Numbered from the stretch's first letter, positions 53,117 to 63,329 are shown. The stretch is 64,000 nt of DNA from Mycoplasmopsis columboralis (GCF_900660675.1 NZ_LR215039.1:372001-436000), one strand, 5' to 3'. The notes: generated by a model from the sequence alone, not told the origin. Made by a program: numbers and translations.

Positions 53117-54990
53117 ATGACAACAAAAAGTAAAAACTCTTATGAAAACCTAAGTGCTATTGAAGCCCTAAATAAAGCCAATACAAACATCTTGCTAATT
53201 CCAGATATTCAACGAGATTATGTTTGAGATGTTGAAGACATCGAAAGTCTGTTTGATTCAATAGTTAGAAATTTTCCAATCGGATCTTTTATTTTTTTCA
53301 AAACCACATCTCAATATATTAGGGAATGTAAATTAAATTTATACAGCTTTTTTCATAAGTATAGAAAATCTGATACAAAAAATCAACAGGTTCCTAAAAA
53401 TATAATAGACGGTATAGATCGTTATATTGTTATTGATGGTCAACAAAGATTAACTTCGCTTAATATTGGTTTATATGGATACTATGAAGTATACAAAGGA
53501 GGAAGAGGTAAAAAAAGAAACGAAAACGAGAACTGAGCTAAAAAAGAACTTTATTACAATATGAGATATTACGATAATGAAGACTATAGTTCTGAAGATA
53601 CTGCAGAAAATAGTCAAGATAATAAAGTTAACAAAAGATTTGTCTTCTTGGAAGAAAAACAGATGAGTGAAAAGCAAAAACAAAATTTTATAAAAATAAA
53701 AGAAGTAATTTTTAAATCAAATCGAAAGGAATTTATTAAAGAAATTGAAGAAAAATATAGTTTTAATAAGAAAAAATTCAGTCGCTCTTTTAGGGATCTT
53801 GAAATTTTACGTACAAGATTACATGAAAAAAAGTCCAACGCATTAGTTCATTACTATTCGGTTAATGAAAATGATTATAATAATGCTGTTGATATTTTTA
53901 TCAAAACAAACGGAAGTGGAAAAAAACTATCAAAATCAGATTTAATTTTCTCTGCTTTAGTTTCTTATTGACCAGAAGGAAAGGAAAAAATAGATTCTTT
54001 ATTGAAATCAATAAACGGAATAAACGTTGATGAAAAACGCAGATTTAACTTTAGCCGAGATTACTTAATTCTTGCCTGTTTGATCTTGTTGGATAAAAGT
54101 GCTAGACTGAAAATTTCTGACTTGACCGAAAGCGTAATTGAAGACATTCAAAAAAAATGAGAAAAATTTGAACATGCATTTAATCAGTTGGTGAATATAC
54201 TAAAATATTTTAAATTAGAAGATAAACTAATACCTTCCTATAATGCGACTATACCTGTTCTTTATTTTATATTCAAAACTTCAAAATTTGATGATACAAA
54301 AAAGATATACGTAAACAAAAATTTGGAAACCTCTAAGTTTGAAATATTCAAATATTTAATAATTTCTTTCGCTAAAAATCTTTTTGGTATGTCCAGTTCT
54401 TCTTCATTGGATAGAATAAGAAATATATTGAATGAGAAATTTTGCAAAGAAAAAAATCTGTTTAAAATACAATTTACAGTTGATCTTTTTGATGATATTG
54501 AAGTTGTTGGTTTACGAAATTTTAAAGTAGATCAAGAAGAAATTGAAAGATGAATAAGAAAATTCAAATACAATTCTCACTATTCTCATGCATACATGTT
54601 ATTGAAATTATTGTATCGAGATCTTGATAATTTTTTAAAATTCGATCTAGATCATTGTCATCCTAAAAATCCTGAGAACGGATATATTGGAACATTGGAT
54701 AAAATTTTTGAAATGAAAAGAAACATTCTTTAGCTAATTTACAATTTATTACTGACATAGAAAACGAGGAGAAAAGTAATAAACCTTTGGACCTTTGGAT
54801 TTATTCTTCATGCGAAAGAAATAACAAACATGTTATAAAATTTATCGACGAAACAGAATCACTTGAATTATTTAATATTAATAAATTTGATGTTTTCTTA
54901 AAAACTAGGGAAACAGAAATGATAAAAGAACTATGCAAGATATTCAAAATAAATTACAAAGAAAAATCAAATGAAATTGTTAAACAATAA
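53117..54990 (+). pseudogene. GmrSD-like DUF262/DUF1524 nuclease, frameshifted
   Basis: The first frame (53117-54733, 538 aa) has the DUF262 hallmarks LIPDIQRDYVWD near residue 34 and VIDGQQRLTSL near 111, then a helical region, and stops at 54733. The C-terminal HNH (DUF1524) half is split: DLDHCHPKNPENG is in the first frame, but SLANLQFITDIENEEKSNK continues in another frame to 54990. Restoring one A in the A4 run at 54716-54719 joins them, giving a protein of about 624 residues. Homologues (GmrSD and relatives) are modification-dependent or anti-phage nucleases. It is probably inactivated, unless the frameshift is programmed or phase variable. The start follows AAAGAGG. Confidence 0.8.
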
Positions 54991-55019
54991 AACACTAAAA
55001 AAATAAATAGACACTAAAC

Positions 55020-56240
55020 TAGGATATAAAAGTTCGACAGTTTAAAAACATGTGCATCTCAACATTGTTGAGGTGCTTTTCAGTTTATTTTAGATTTAAA
55101 TCTTTCATTATTGTATCAATTAATATAATTTCTTATTAATTCGTTTAATTCTTTGAATTTCATATATTTTACTTTAGGATCGTTTAAACATTCACTTTTA
55201 ATAACTGAGAAAAAATATTTAGCTTCTTTGTTATCTAATGAACTTACAATTCTTCCCATTGATATTCGACCATTGTTTTACTCAACAACTTTTTAATACT
55301 CTTTTGAAGAGTATTAAAAACCACGATCTGAATGAATTATTTATTCTTGGTCAAACTTAATGTTCTTTATACGATTTAGAACAAAATCTAAATCATTGTG
55401 TTTACTTGAATTTCAATTTATTATTTTTTGGTTTTGTGATGTATTGCTATAGAAAGAAAAAGATGATTTCCTATTTCACTATAAATATTTGGAGTATATG
55501 AAACATCTGTTGTAAAAATATTGTTTGTTTATCCAGAAAAATCTCTTTTCACTAAATCTTGAAATTTAACATTTAAATTCTTAATCTCTATTTTTCTTTT
55601 TCCAACACGAATTGAGCATCTTAAATTGATTTTTTTGCATAATTCTCCCGATTTTTCGGTAATTTGTGCATTTACCATATTTTTTAAGAATATAAATTTC
55701 AAGTCTTTTTATACCGTATCTTTATTTCTTTTCAAAGAAAGATTTAATAATTAAATCAATTGTTTCTTTATCTTCAGTAAAAATTCTTCCTTTTGATTTA
55801 AGTTTGTAATAGTATGTAGATTTAGGGATTCCGAATTCTTTTGTTAAAACTCTAGCACTTAGTTTTTTGCTTGAACTTTAATTTTTTTGAATTTATTTTT
55901 CAAATATTTCAGGAAAAATCTCTCTGTATATTTTCACTATTTCTTCTAGATCTGTTCTTGAGTATTGACTGGGGTCAGGTCTTTTTAAAGGTCTTCCAGA
56001 ACCCTTTCCTTTCTTTGGGTTTGTTCTAGTTTTTGCCACTAAAACATATTGATTGGTTTGAAATTATTTATATTTTTTTCTAAATCAACATCTAACATAA
56101 GGATTTGTTCAATCTTTTTTAAATTGATTTTTTGTCAAAAATAGATATTCGCTATATTAAATTATCTTATCATTATAATTTTCATATAGCTTAAATCACT
56201 TTTTCACTCTAAAGGATTTAACTGTTTTATAACTTTTCCT
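55020..56240 (-). mobile_element. decayed IS3-family insertion sequence
   Basis: Minus-strand remnant of an IS3-family element with OrfA and OrfB. OrfA traces (FKLYENYNDK, SEYLFLTKNQF) lie at about 56040-56230. OrfB starts near 56030 with AKTRTNPKKGKGSGRPLKRP and shows PKSTYYYKL, HSDRGF, SLDNKEAKYFFSVIKSE and NYINWYNNERF, the DDE catalytic-core landmarks of IS3. It is broken by at least ten TAA/TAG stops and at least two frameshifts. Many stops fall where relatives have CAA (Gln). Terminal inverted repeats could not be defined. It lies in the 1.3 kb between the two defence-gene blocks and holds no intact gene. Confidence 0.8.
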
Positions 56241-56253
56241 ACAAAGATTATAT

Positions 56254-56286
56254 AAAAAGGACAAGAATGTACAATTTTCTTGTCCT
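56254..56286 (-). terminator. terminator of the HNH-methyltransferase unit
   Basis: Perfect ten-base stem AGGACAAGAA/TTCTTGTCCT with a nine-base loop and a T5 run on the minus strand, 31 nt after the methyltransferase stop. Confidence 0.85.
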
Positions 56287-56317
56287 GGTTTATTACTTGT
56301 TCCGTCTTATTTAGATG

Positions 56318-57262
56318 CTATTTTTTTATATTATCTTTAAAATTTTTAAATATTTCTTTAATTAAGTCATGAGGAATTGCGCTTGCAGGTCCAGCTTCAG
56401 ATAATTGTTCGTTTACCATTTTGTTCTTTTGGTTGTATGTCTTTTGATTTTTCATAACAAAATCCATTCCGCCCATTCCTGATTTAGCATTCCTTGCCTT
56501 TATCATTTTTTTAATAGATGCAAGTCCCAACATTCTGCTATCTAGAGATTTAGGAACTTTTGTATTAGGATCGTCTTTCAAGACATAATATTTTACTCCG
56601 TCAATTTCCTCTATAGTATATGGAGGCTCTATCTTCCCTTTTAGTAAGTCCATTTTTAAATTTGAGAAAAATATTGTTGGTTTAGTAGTTAAAAAACCAT
56701 ACTTACCCAAAGATGCTTCATTAAAGAAATGAGATTCACTATCATAAAAATCTCTTTTATTGTATTTTATATATTTTCACATCAATGAATGTTTTGGATT
56801 TTCGATATACCATAATTTGGGTTTATAATGTTTTATCAACTCAATAGTATTATTTATACATCTTTCCCCAAGTCTTTTAATAAATAGTTGAACATCGCTC
56901 TTTAAATTCTTTGTAAATCCACCTTTTAGCATTTCAAATTCATCAACTGATCTTTCGACAAGTTCTGTTCTTGTTTCATCTTTATATTTTCAAAAACAAG
57001 TTCCTCCACCTTTCATATTTAGAACACAACTAAAAGATTGACAAAGAGGGCTCGCAACGATAATATCAGGTTTAGGGTATTTTTTAAAAATATCTACTAT
57101 ATTTTCCTGTGATAAATCAAATTTAAAATGTTTATCTCTGGTTGGTTCAGTGACATCGAATGTATAAATATCAAAAAATTCTAACATGTCATTTTCTTTT
57201 AAAGAGTTAAAAACACTGTTCTGTCCACCACCAAACAAATCTCATACAACAATCTTTTTCAT
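56318..57262 (-). CDS. putative DNA C5-cytosine methyltransferase
   Basis: The 314-residue protein begins MKKIVVWDLFGGGQNSV, matching SAM-binding motif I (DLFxGxG) of C5-cytosine methyltransferases. PDIIVASPLCQSFSCVL (about residues 63-79) matches motif IV with the catalytic Cys in the PCQ position (here P-L-C-Q). YIENPKHSLMW matches the motif VI ENP variant seen in phage-type enzymes. The target sequence cannot be told. It starts directly at the HNH gene stop (TAGATG), so the two are coupled and likely form a restriction-modification pair. TGA Trp codons occur at W7 and elsewhere. Confidence 0.7.
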
Positions 57263-58288
57263 CTATCTCATCTCGTTTCTATAATAATCCTTAAGGTCAT
57301 CAATGTTTTTAAAAACGGTGTTATTGTTTAAATATTTTACAAACTTTTCCTTTTTTTCAATGGATAAAGAGGAAAAAATATTATCAATTATATCAGAATT
57401 TAGAGATTGATTATTGCTGTGAATGCTATTGTGACAAATTTGACATAATGGATAGATATTAATTTCATCATGAACAATTTTTCAATCTAAAAAATCATTA
57501 AAGTTATTTTTAAAATATTTCCGAGGGACTAGATGATGAAAATCTAAAGGTAAATTCAAGTTTGTATTTTCTAAAGCTTCTTTTGTTCTTTTTCAATCAA
57601 TTTTCATTCTACATGATTCTTCACTAATATGATTGGACACACAAGAATGATCGTAATATTCTAATAATGATATTTTTGTAACATTTGGAATTTGTGGGTC
57701 TGATATGTTTTTTACTAGTCCAAAAAATTTATCATAATAACTGAAATTGGTTGTATTTTCAACGTGATTTAGAGATGTAATAAAACTGTCTTTATCGAAA
57801 GATTTGTCTGATAATGTAATAAAAGAATATTTCAAAATATCCATATCATCCAATTTTTTAGATTTAATTTTTTTGTATTGTATTCCTGGATAATTTACAA
57901 AAGTTTCGAACTGTTGAAGGTCGAAATGTATAAAACTATTGCTTGAGTTTGTTGAAAAGTTATATCCATAAAATGATTTTGATGAAAAGATAAAAAATTT
58001 TAAATCATTGTCTTCTTTAACTCCTGCTACTAAGTAAGAATTATTTTTATATCCATTTTCTGATGAAAATTTCAAAAACTTGTCATTTCTAATTCTAACA
58101 GCATTCGGATGTGTTTTTAAACACATTGAAGTTATATTTGATAGAAATAAATTTTTCCCAAGTTCTAAACCCATATCATTTAATAAAAAATTATAAAACT
58201 TGCTATTTAAGATGTCTTGTTTTGATAATTTTATACATTTCAAAAAGTTCATGACATCTTGATATTTATTGAAATATAAGTTTTTCAT
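57263..58288 (-). CDS. HNH endonuclease, putative restriction enzyme
   Basis: The 341-residue protein (start at 58288, MKNLYFNKYQDVMNFLKC) has a C-terminal HNH nuclease domain: LDFHHLVPRKYF (His-His), then EINIYPLCQICHNSIHS with a Cys-x-x-Cys pair and the last His. The N-terminal 240 residues match no domain I know and may recognise DNA. A TATAAT box ends 7 nt before the ATG at 58288, implying a leaderless message; the ATG at 58309 lies upstream of this box. The stop abuts the methyltransferase start. It is probably the nuclease of a type II restriction-modification pair. Confidence 0.7.
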
Positions 58289-58388
58289 GCAATAAATTAT
58301 ATTACACATAAATATTTAATTAATTTTGATATTAAAAAAATAGATAATAAACGATTATATATCAAAAAATATAAACGTATTCTAATAT

Positions 58389-58415
58389 AAAAAAATCATT
58401 GATCTAAATCAATGA
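58389..58415 (-). terminator. tmRNA terminator
   Basis: Eight-base perfect stem TCATTGAT/ATCAATGA with a CTAA-type loop and a T7 run on the minus strand, 18 nt past the tmRNA CCA. The remaining 100 nt to the HNH gene are AT-rich promoter sequence. Confidence 0.85.
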
Positions 58416-58432
58416 ATATGAACATAAAAAAA

Positions 58433-58796
58433 TGGTGGAGATGACGGGAGTCGAACCCGTGTCCACACACAAATAAGAATAAGCTTCTACAGTTTAGTTT
58501 ATTTTCAATAAGTAAATAAATCTAAAAACAAACAAAATCTAATTTATTACTTTGGCAATCTTCATGCATAAGGAGCCACATTATGCACTATCCTTTAGAC
58601 CCATCATTCCAATAAAGGAGTTTTGGATGATGACTTTGTCGCTAATTAAAATGCGTAAGCAAAGGTTTGGTTTTGTACCATCATTGATGATGAAACTTTT
58701 TCAGATTTTCCGTTTATTAAAACCTAGTAGTTTTTAAAGTGAACCACACTACTGCCACTTACAAATACCTGCATATGTCGAAACCATTACATCCCC
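58433..58796 (-). ncRNA. ssrA: tmRNA (SsrA)
   Basis: About 364 nt. The 5' GGGGATGTAATGGTTTCGAC and 3' GGGTTCGACTCCCGTCATCT plus CCA form the tRNA-like domain; GGGGATG pairs with CATCTCC. The internal frame encodes a tag whose clear part is NGKSEKVSSSMMVQNQTF followed by AYAF and TAA (about 58642-58710). The hydrophobic end resembles other mycoplasma tags read by Lon protease. The exact resume codon is uncertain. The gene begins 3 nt after the smpB stop, so RNA and partner protein are probably co-transcribed. It rescues stalled ribosomes. Confidence 0.95.
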
Positions 58797-58799
58797 AAA

Positions 58800-59237
58800 T
58801 TAAAGGTAATTCTTAATGACCTTTTGCAAGCGTTTTTGAGTTTCTTCTTTGGCTATTTTATCTCGTTTATCATATTTTTTAAGACCTTTAGCAACTGCTA
58901 TTTCTACCTTTACTTTTCCTTTAGTAAAGTAAAGTTTTAATGGAATTAAAGTAACTTGCTGAGTTTCTAAAGTAAATTTTAGTTTTCGAATCTCATTTTT
59001 GTGTAAAAGTAATTTACGTTCACGAGTTTCATCTACTTTGAGTAACATGTATTTATTAAAAAATGCTTCTTTTAAATAAATCTCATTTTTGTATATTGAG
59101 CAATAAGCGTTTGACAAATCTACTTGATTGGCTCGACAAGATTTAACTTCTCAACCCAAAAGAGAAATACCCGCTTCATATTTGTCAAGTATTTCATAAT
59201 CTCGAAAAGCTTTTTTGTTACTTGAGATAATCTTCAT
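58800..59237 (-). CDS. smpB: SsrA-binding protein SmpB
   Basis: The 145-residue protein binds tmRNA and brings it to stalled ribosomes. It begins [20 protein letters not shown] and carries the conserved [20 protein letters not shown] block (its Trp is TGA) and a basic C-terminal tail ([20 protein letters not shown]). The stop lies 3 nt before the tmRNA 5' end, an unusually tight smpB-ssrA unit. No clear Shine-Dalgarno site is seen before the start. Confidence 0.97.
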
Positions 59238-59276
59238 AATAGCATATTAATTTTAACATTTAAGCTCAAAATAATA

Positions 59277-59303
59277 AAAAGAAATCAAGGAATGACCTTG
59301 ATT
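59277..59303 (-). terminator. recA terminator
   Basis: Eight-base stem AATCAAGG/CCTTGATT with a five-base loop, overlapping the recA stop codon, with a short interrupted T-run after it on the minus strand. Confidence 0.7.
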
Positions 59304-60273
59304 AACTTTGTAGTTTGGCAATTAATTTTTCCTTAATTTCAGGATTTTCAAATAAATAATCTTTCATGGCTTTTTTGCCTTGAGCGACATTTTTACCTTC
59401 GTAAGAATATCAAGCTCCTTTTTTGATTAATTCACCATTTTCGACACTTAAATCAATTATTTCTCCTAAAGTGTCAATTCCACGCGAAAACAATATTTCA
59501 CTACTTCCGGTTTTATAAGGAGCTGAAAGTTTGTTTTTGACAATTTTAAATTTCACTTCATTACCCACTGAGTCTTTGCCTTCTCCTAAAATTGAACCTT
59601 TTCTTACTTCAATGCGAATTGAAGAATAAAACTTGAGTGCTCTTCCACCAGTAGTGGTTTCTGGACTTCCAAATATTACCCCTACTTTTTCACGAATTTG
59701 ATTAATAAAAATAACGGTAGTTTTGTTTTTATTTAAACTAGCAGTAATTTTCCGTAAAGCTTTAGACATAAGGCGAGCTTGTAGACCAATTTGTTGATCT
59801 TTCATTTCTCCATTTAGCTCAGCTTCAGGTACAAGAGCTGCCACTGAATCAACCACAATTAAATCAACATGACCACTTTTGGCAAGTAAATCAACAATCT
59901 CTAAAGCTTGTTCTCCTGAATCAGGTTGAGAAAGCAATAATGTATCAACATTAACTCCTATGTTTTGAGCATACACTGGATCAATTGAATGCTCAGCATC
60001 AATAAAAGCAGCAATACCACCTAATTTTTGAATTTCCGCAATAGCATGTAGTGAAAGTGTAGTTTTTCCACAACTTTCAGGACCATAAATTTCAATAATT
60101 CTACCTTTTGGTAGACCATTAATTCCGAGTAATTTATTTAATACAAAACTACCACTTGAAAACACTTCGGTGTTTGCGTGTGGGATGTCTCCTAAAATCA
60201 TAATTGATTCGCTACCAAAACGCTTTTCGATTTCTTTTAAGGTTTCTTTAATTAATATTTCTTTTTCATTCAT
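59302..60273 (-). CDS. recA: recombinase RecA
   Basis: The 323-residue protein drives homologous pairing and strand exchange. Walker A is GPESCGKTT (residues 64-72; Cys replaces the usual second Ser). Walker B lies in VDLIVVDSVAALVP, followed by the L2-region ATTTGGRALKFYSS-like segment (PETTTGGRALKFYSS). The C-terminal acidic tail is short, as in other mycoplasmas. In lineages with repeat-based surface variation RecA can matter for antigenic switching. The ribosome site is a weak TGGAGT. It is monocistronic. Confidence 0.98.
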
Positions 60274-60372
60274 ACTAACTCCATTCAGTTAGTTAATAAG
60301 GGTTTTATTTTAAATTTTCAAAATAAAACTTTTTTATGTTTTTTCTTAGTATATACATTATAAAAAATAAAT

Positions 60373-60392
60373 AAAAAGTGCCAAAGCACTTT
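60373..60392 (-). terminator. rpsO terminator
   Basis: Seven-base stem AAAGTGC/GCACTTT with a four-base loop and a T5 run on the minus strand, 4 nt past the rpsO stop. Confidence 0.8.
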
Positions 60393-60395
60393 CTC

Positions 60396-60662
60396 TTATT
60401 TACGAATATTAAGTTCTTCAAGACATCTTGAATATTCAGCTGGATTGGTTTTTCTAAGGTGTTGTAATAACACTTTACGTTTAGAAATTTTTGCTAAGAA
60501 ACCTCTTTTTGAGTGGTTATCTTTAGGGTTGTTTTTAAAGTGTGGTTTTAAAAGCTCAATATCTTCTGTTAAGATAGCAATTTGAACGAATGTGTTCCCT
60601 GTATCTTGAGCATTTTTCCCATATTTTTTAACTAATTCAGCTTTTCTTTCTTTTGTAACCAT
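60396..60662 (-). CDS. rpsO: 30S ribosomal protein S15 (uS15)
   Basis: The 88-residue protein has the standard S15 length and pattern: TGNTFVQIAILTEDIELL, the 16S-rRNA-binding DNHSKRGFLAKISKRK segment and LQHLRKTNPAEYSRCLEELN. The start follows GAGGAGAAATT. A TATAAT box at 60751-60756 falls on the 3' end of ribF, so rpsO probably has its own promoter. Confidence 0.98.
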   Translation of the reverse strand: MVTKERKAELVKKYGKNAQDTGNTFVQIAILTEDIELLKPHFKNNPKDNHSKRGFLAKISKRKVLLQHLRKTNPAEYSRCLEELNIRK

Positions 60663-60750
60663 AATTTCTCCTCAATTATGTTTTAAACGTAGCCAAAAAT
60701 CTTGTTTTTAACCAAGTTTAAAATTTATGTTTTTTAAATATTTCTTGTTT

Positions 60751-60756
60751 ATTATA
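60751..60756 (-). promoter_or_regulatory. -10 box of rpsO
   Basis: TATAAT on the minus strand, overlapping the last codons of ribF (TTG ATA TAA TAA), about 90 nt before the rpsO start. Confidence 0.45.
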
Positions 60757-61588
60757 TCAAGTTTTTATTTTTTAAAAAATAAGATTTTCCTTCGTGTAAA
60801 TCACTATCTTTGATTTTGTCTTCGTTTTGTGAAATGATCAATCTTTGGAGCGAAAGTACTTCAACTAAAAGTCGTTGATTTTGGTTGAATTTCATTGGAG
60901 TATCAATTAAAGTAATTTCTTTTTGAGAGCTTAAATTGTGATGCAATAAACCATAGTAAACCATTAAATGAGTTTTAATAAGTACACAATAAATTCCTGA
61001 ATGTAACTGAGCTAATTCTTTTGAAGTTTCAATTAAATTCGGATCTTTAAAAAGGCCTGAAAAAGAATAATTTTTAGGTAGTAATAAATTTAACTTATCT
61101 ACTTCTCCAAACTCCAAAAGATCTTTTAAGTCTTTAGTGCTAATTTTAACATTTTGAATTTTGTATAAATCCACAATTGTAACATTAGCGTTAGTAAGAA
61201 TATTTTTGATGTCTTCGGCCTTGTATTGAGCTCCTTTACCAAAACGAAAATCCTTTCCAACTACCAAATTAATTGGAGCATCTTTAAAAAGATTTATTAA
61301 AAAGTCTTTTCCATCCATTAAGGAAATATCTTTAAAATTCAACTCAACAACAGCATCAAAACCAAGTGTGGCAAAGTTCGTATATTTTGCAAAGTTGTCT
61401 GTAAAAAAACTTTTGCCAAATTTAGGCATTAAGTCTTCATTGTTAAAACAAACAATGATTTTGCGTCCTTTGTTAGCATGAATTGTTTTCAAAAGTTGAA
61501 AATGACCCATATGAAAAGATTCAAAGGCACCTAAGATGAAATTGTCATTTTCTTTAATTTCAAAATTATTAATATCGTAAATAAGCAT
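60752..61588 (-). CDS. ribF: RibF-like FAD synthetase with divergent riboflavin-kinase half
   Basis: The 278-residue protein has an N-terminal nucleotidyltransferase with LGAFESFHMGHFQLL (the GxFDGxHxGH motif) and NLVVGKDFRFGKGA, so FMN adenylylation to FAD is expected. The C-terminal riboflavin-kinase half is divergent: the usual GFPTAN motif cannot be seen after SFSGLFKDP. It may be a FAD synthetase only, or a strongly diverged bifunctional enzyme. It starts 3 nt after the HAD gene stop in the truB-HAD-ribF operon. Confidence 0.88.
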   Translation of the reverse strand: MLIYDINNFEIKENDNFILGAFESFHMGHFQLLKTIHANKGRKIIVCFNNEDLMPKFGKSFFTDNFAKYTNFATLGFDAVVELNFKDISLMDGKDFLINLFKDAPINLVVGKDFRFGKGAQYKAEDIKNILTNANVTIVDLYKIQNVKISTKDLKDLLEFGEVDKLNLLLPKNYSFSGLFKDPNLIETSKELAQLHSGIYCVLIKTHLMVYYGLLHHNLSSQKEITLIDTPMKFNQNQRLLVEVLSLQRLIISQNEDKIKDSDLHEGKSYFLKNKNLI

Positions 61589-61591
61589 AAT

Positions 61592-62404
61592 TTAAATTAA
61601 GTTAAGTTCTTTGAGTTTTAAATAAGTACCTTGGTATTCGCAATCTAAAGCTACGTCTTTTGCTACTTGTTTGAGTCTTTCTGAAGCTCTTTCCATAGCA
61701 ACACCATACCCAGCATCTCTGAGCATTTCATAATCGTTTGAGCTATCTCCAAAAGCAATTAGGTTGTCCATTTTTAGATTTAAATGTTCACATAAAATGC
61801 TCAAAGTTGAAGATTTGTTAATGTTTTTAGGTGAAATAAATAAACCTTTAGTTCACACAGCATTAACTTCCATAGCTAAGTTATTTTCTTGAATGTATTT
61901 TTCAATTTCAGGAATAAGTTCATCGGGATTTAAAGCGTTAATGGTAATTAAATATAAGTTATCAGTACTTAATACTTCTTCTTGAAAATCATAGTAATTA
62001 TGTGCGTGTGGGCGAATAAATCAACTATTTAAATCTAAATCAGGTGATTTAAAAACTTTGTCAAAATCAGAAATTGAAAATCCTTTAATTGAATCTTTAA
62101 ATTGATTGTATAAAGGAATAACTTCATCTTTAATTAAAGTTTTTTTGTATACAAATTCTTTTTTAGCTACATCTCAAATAAATGAACCATTAGCTCCAAT
62201 AAAGTAATCAGGTTTAAGTTGTTCTAAAAAATTACCAATGGTAGCAAATTCACGAGCAGTAGCTACCACGCTAACAATGTTTTTTTCTCTTAAAAGCGAA
62301 AACATCTCACGAACTTGTTCTCCAAAAATTAAGTGAGTGTTTGGAAGAAGTGTCCCATCCACATCAAAAGCCGCTATTTTAATTTGTTCTTGTAATTTTG
62401 TCAT
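61592..62404 (-). CDS. Cof-type HAD-IIB family phosphatase
   Basis: The 270-residue cytoplasmic hydrolase has HAD motif I FDVDGTLLPNT (nucleophile Asp14), motif II in VVATAREF (T/S position), a Lys in the C2B cap region, and motif IV IAFGDSSNDYEML with GYGVAMERA following. These mark Cof/YidA-type phosphatases acting on sugar phosphates, FMN or pyridoxal phosphate; which one cannot be told. Position between truB and ribF would fit flavin nucleotide turnover. It overlaps truB by 1 nt (TAATG). Two TGA Trp codons lie in the cap. Confidence 0.93.
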
Positions 62405-63237
62405 TATATCCTTTCAATAAATACTTTGTCTGGTTGATAAAGATTATTGTTTATTTCTCCTACTGAAACAATCAAATTCTCTTTAACAATTAAGTATTTT
62501 CCATTTGGTTGTTTGCATTCAAAAGCGTTACCGTTTTTTAATGCTTTTATTCATTTATCGTTTAACTCTAACCTTTGCAGATCAATAAGCCTAGTAAAAT
62601 CAATTTCTTCATACGTATCTTCTGATAAGCCATCTAAAGTAAGATTTCCAATTTGGGTTCTTTTTAGCGAAGTCATCACACAAGTTGTATTTAATTCGTG
62701 AGCAACATCTCGCAATACCGAACGTACATATCCTCCCGCAGAAATTGTTAATTTAATTTTAAAAGTTCAGTTTTGATTGTCAAAATCTAGTAACTGCAAG
62801 TGATGAATTTTGATTTTCTGGGGCTTTAATTCGAACTTAATGTTGTCTCTACTTAAATCATAAGCTCGTTTACCATTTATTTTTTTTGCACTAATTTGAG
62901 GAGGAATTTGTTGAGTTGTTTGCTTAATTTTGTTGATGGCTTGTAATAATTGATCTTTAGAAAATTCAACTTTAGAAGTTGCTTCTGGGGTGCAATTGTA
63001 ATTGTCAAGGGAAGCGCTTTGATAAAAAAACTGAGCTTGAGCAATATATGTTTTAGTGGTATGAGTGATATATTCTAGCATTCGAGTATCTTCATGAGAG
63101 GCAATAATCATCAATCCGCTTGCTAACGGATCTAAAGTTCCAGTATGACCAACTTTTTTAGTTCCTAATTGTTTTCCAATTTGACGAACTTTTTGGTTAG
63201 AAAAAACATTCTGAGGTTTGTAATATTTTAAAAACAC
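62404..63237 (-). CDS. truB: tRNA pseudouridine(55) synthase
   Basis: The 277-residue enzyme makes the universal pseudouridine in the T-loop of tRNAs. The catalytic Asp is in VGHTGTLDPLASGLM (about residue 36), with further TruB marks KTYIAQAQF, KINGKRAYDLSR and SAGGYVRSVLRDVAHEL. A GTG start at 63237 is chosen for its AGGAGG site 4 nt upstream and full conservation of the N-terminus (FLKYYKPQNVFSNQ). It is the first gene of truB-HAD-ribF and diverges from gmk across about 100 nt. Confidence 0.96.
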
Positions 63238-63323
63238 AACACCTCCTATAAGCTATTTAATTTTACTAAATTTTGTTGATATTCCTTTAGTCATAAGCTT
63301 TTATTTATTAGCCCAAAAAATGG

Positions 63324-63329
63324 TATAAT
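63324..63329 (+). promoter_or_regulatory. -10 box of gmk, leaderless
   Basis: TATAAT ends 11 nt before the gmk ATG and no Shine-Dalgarno site is present, so transcription should start at or very near the start codon. Confidence 0.6.

Noticed and set aside
53117..54990. Two separate intact genes instead of a frameshifted one
   Set aside because: The second piece has no own ATG or ribosome site, and the two halves of a single HNH motif lie on either side of the shift.
55020..56240. A functional transposon
   Set aside because: The frame has at least ten true stops and frameshifts, and no matching terminal inverted repeats could be found by eye.
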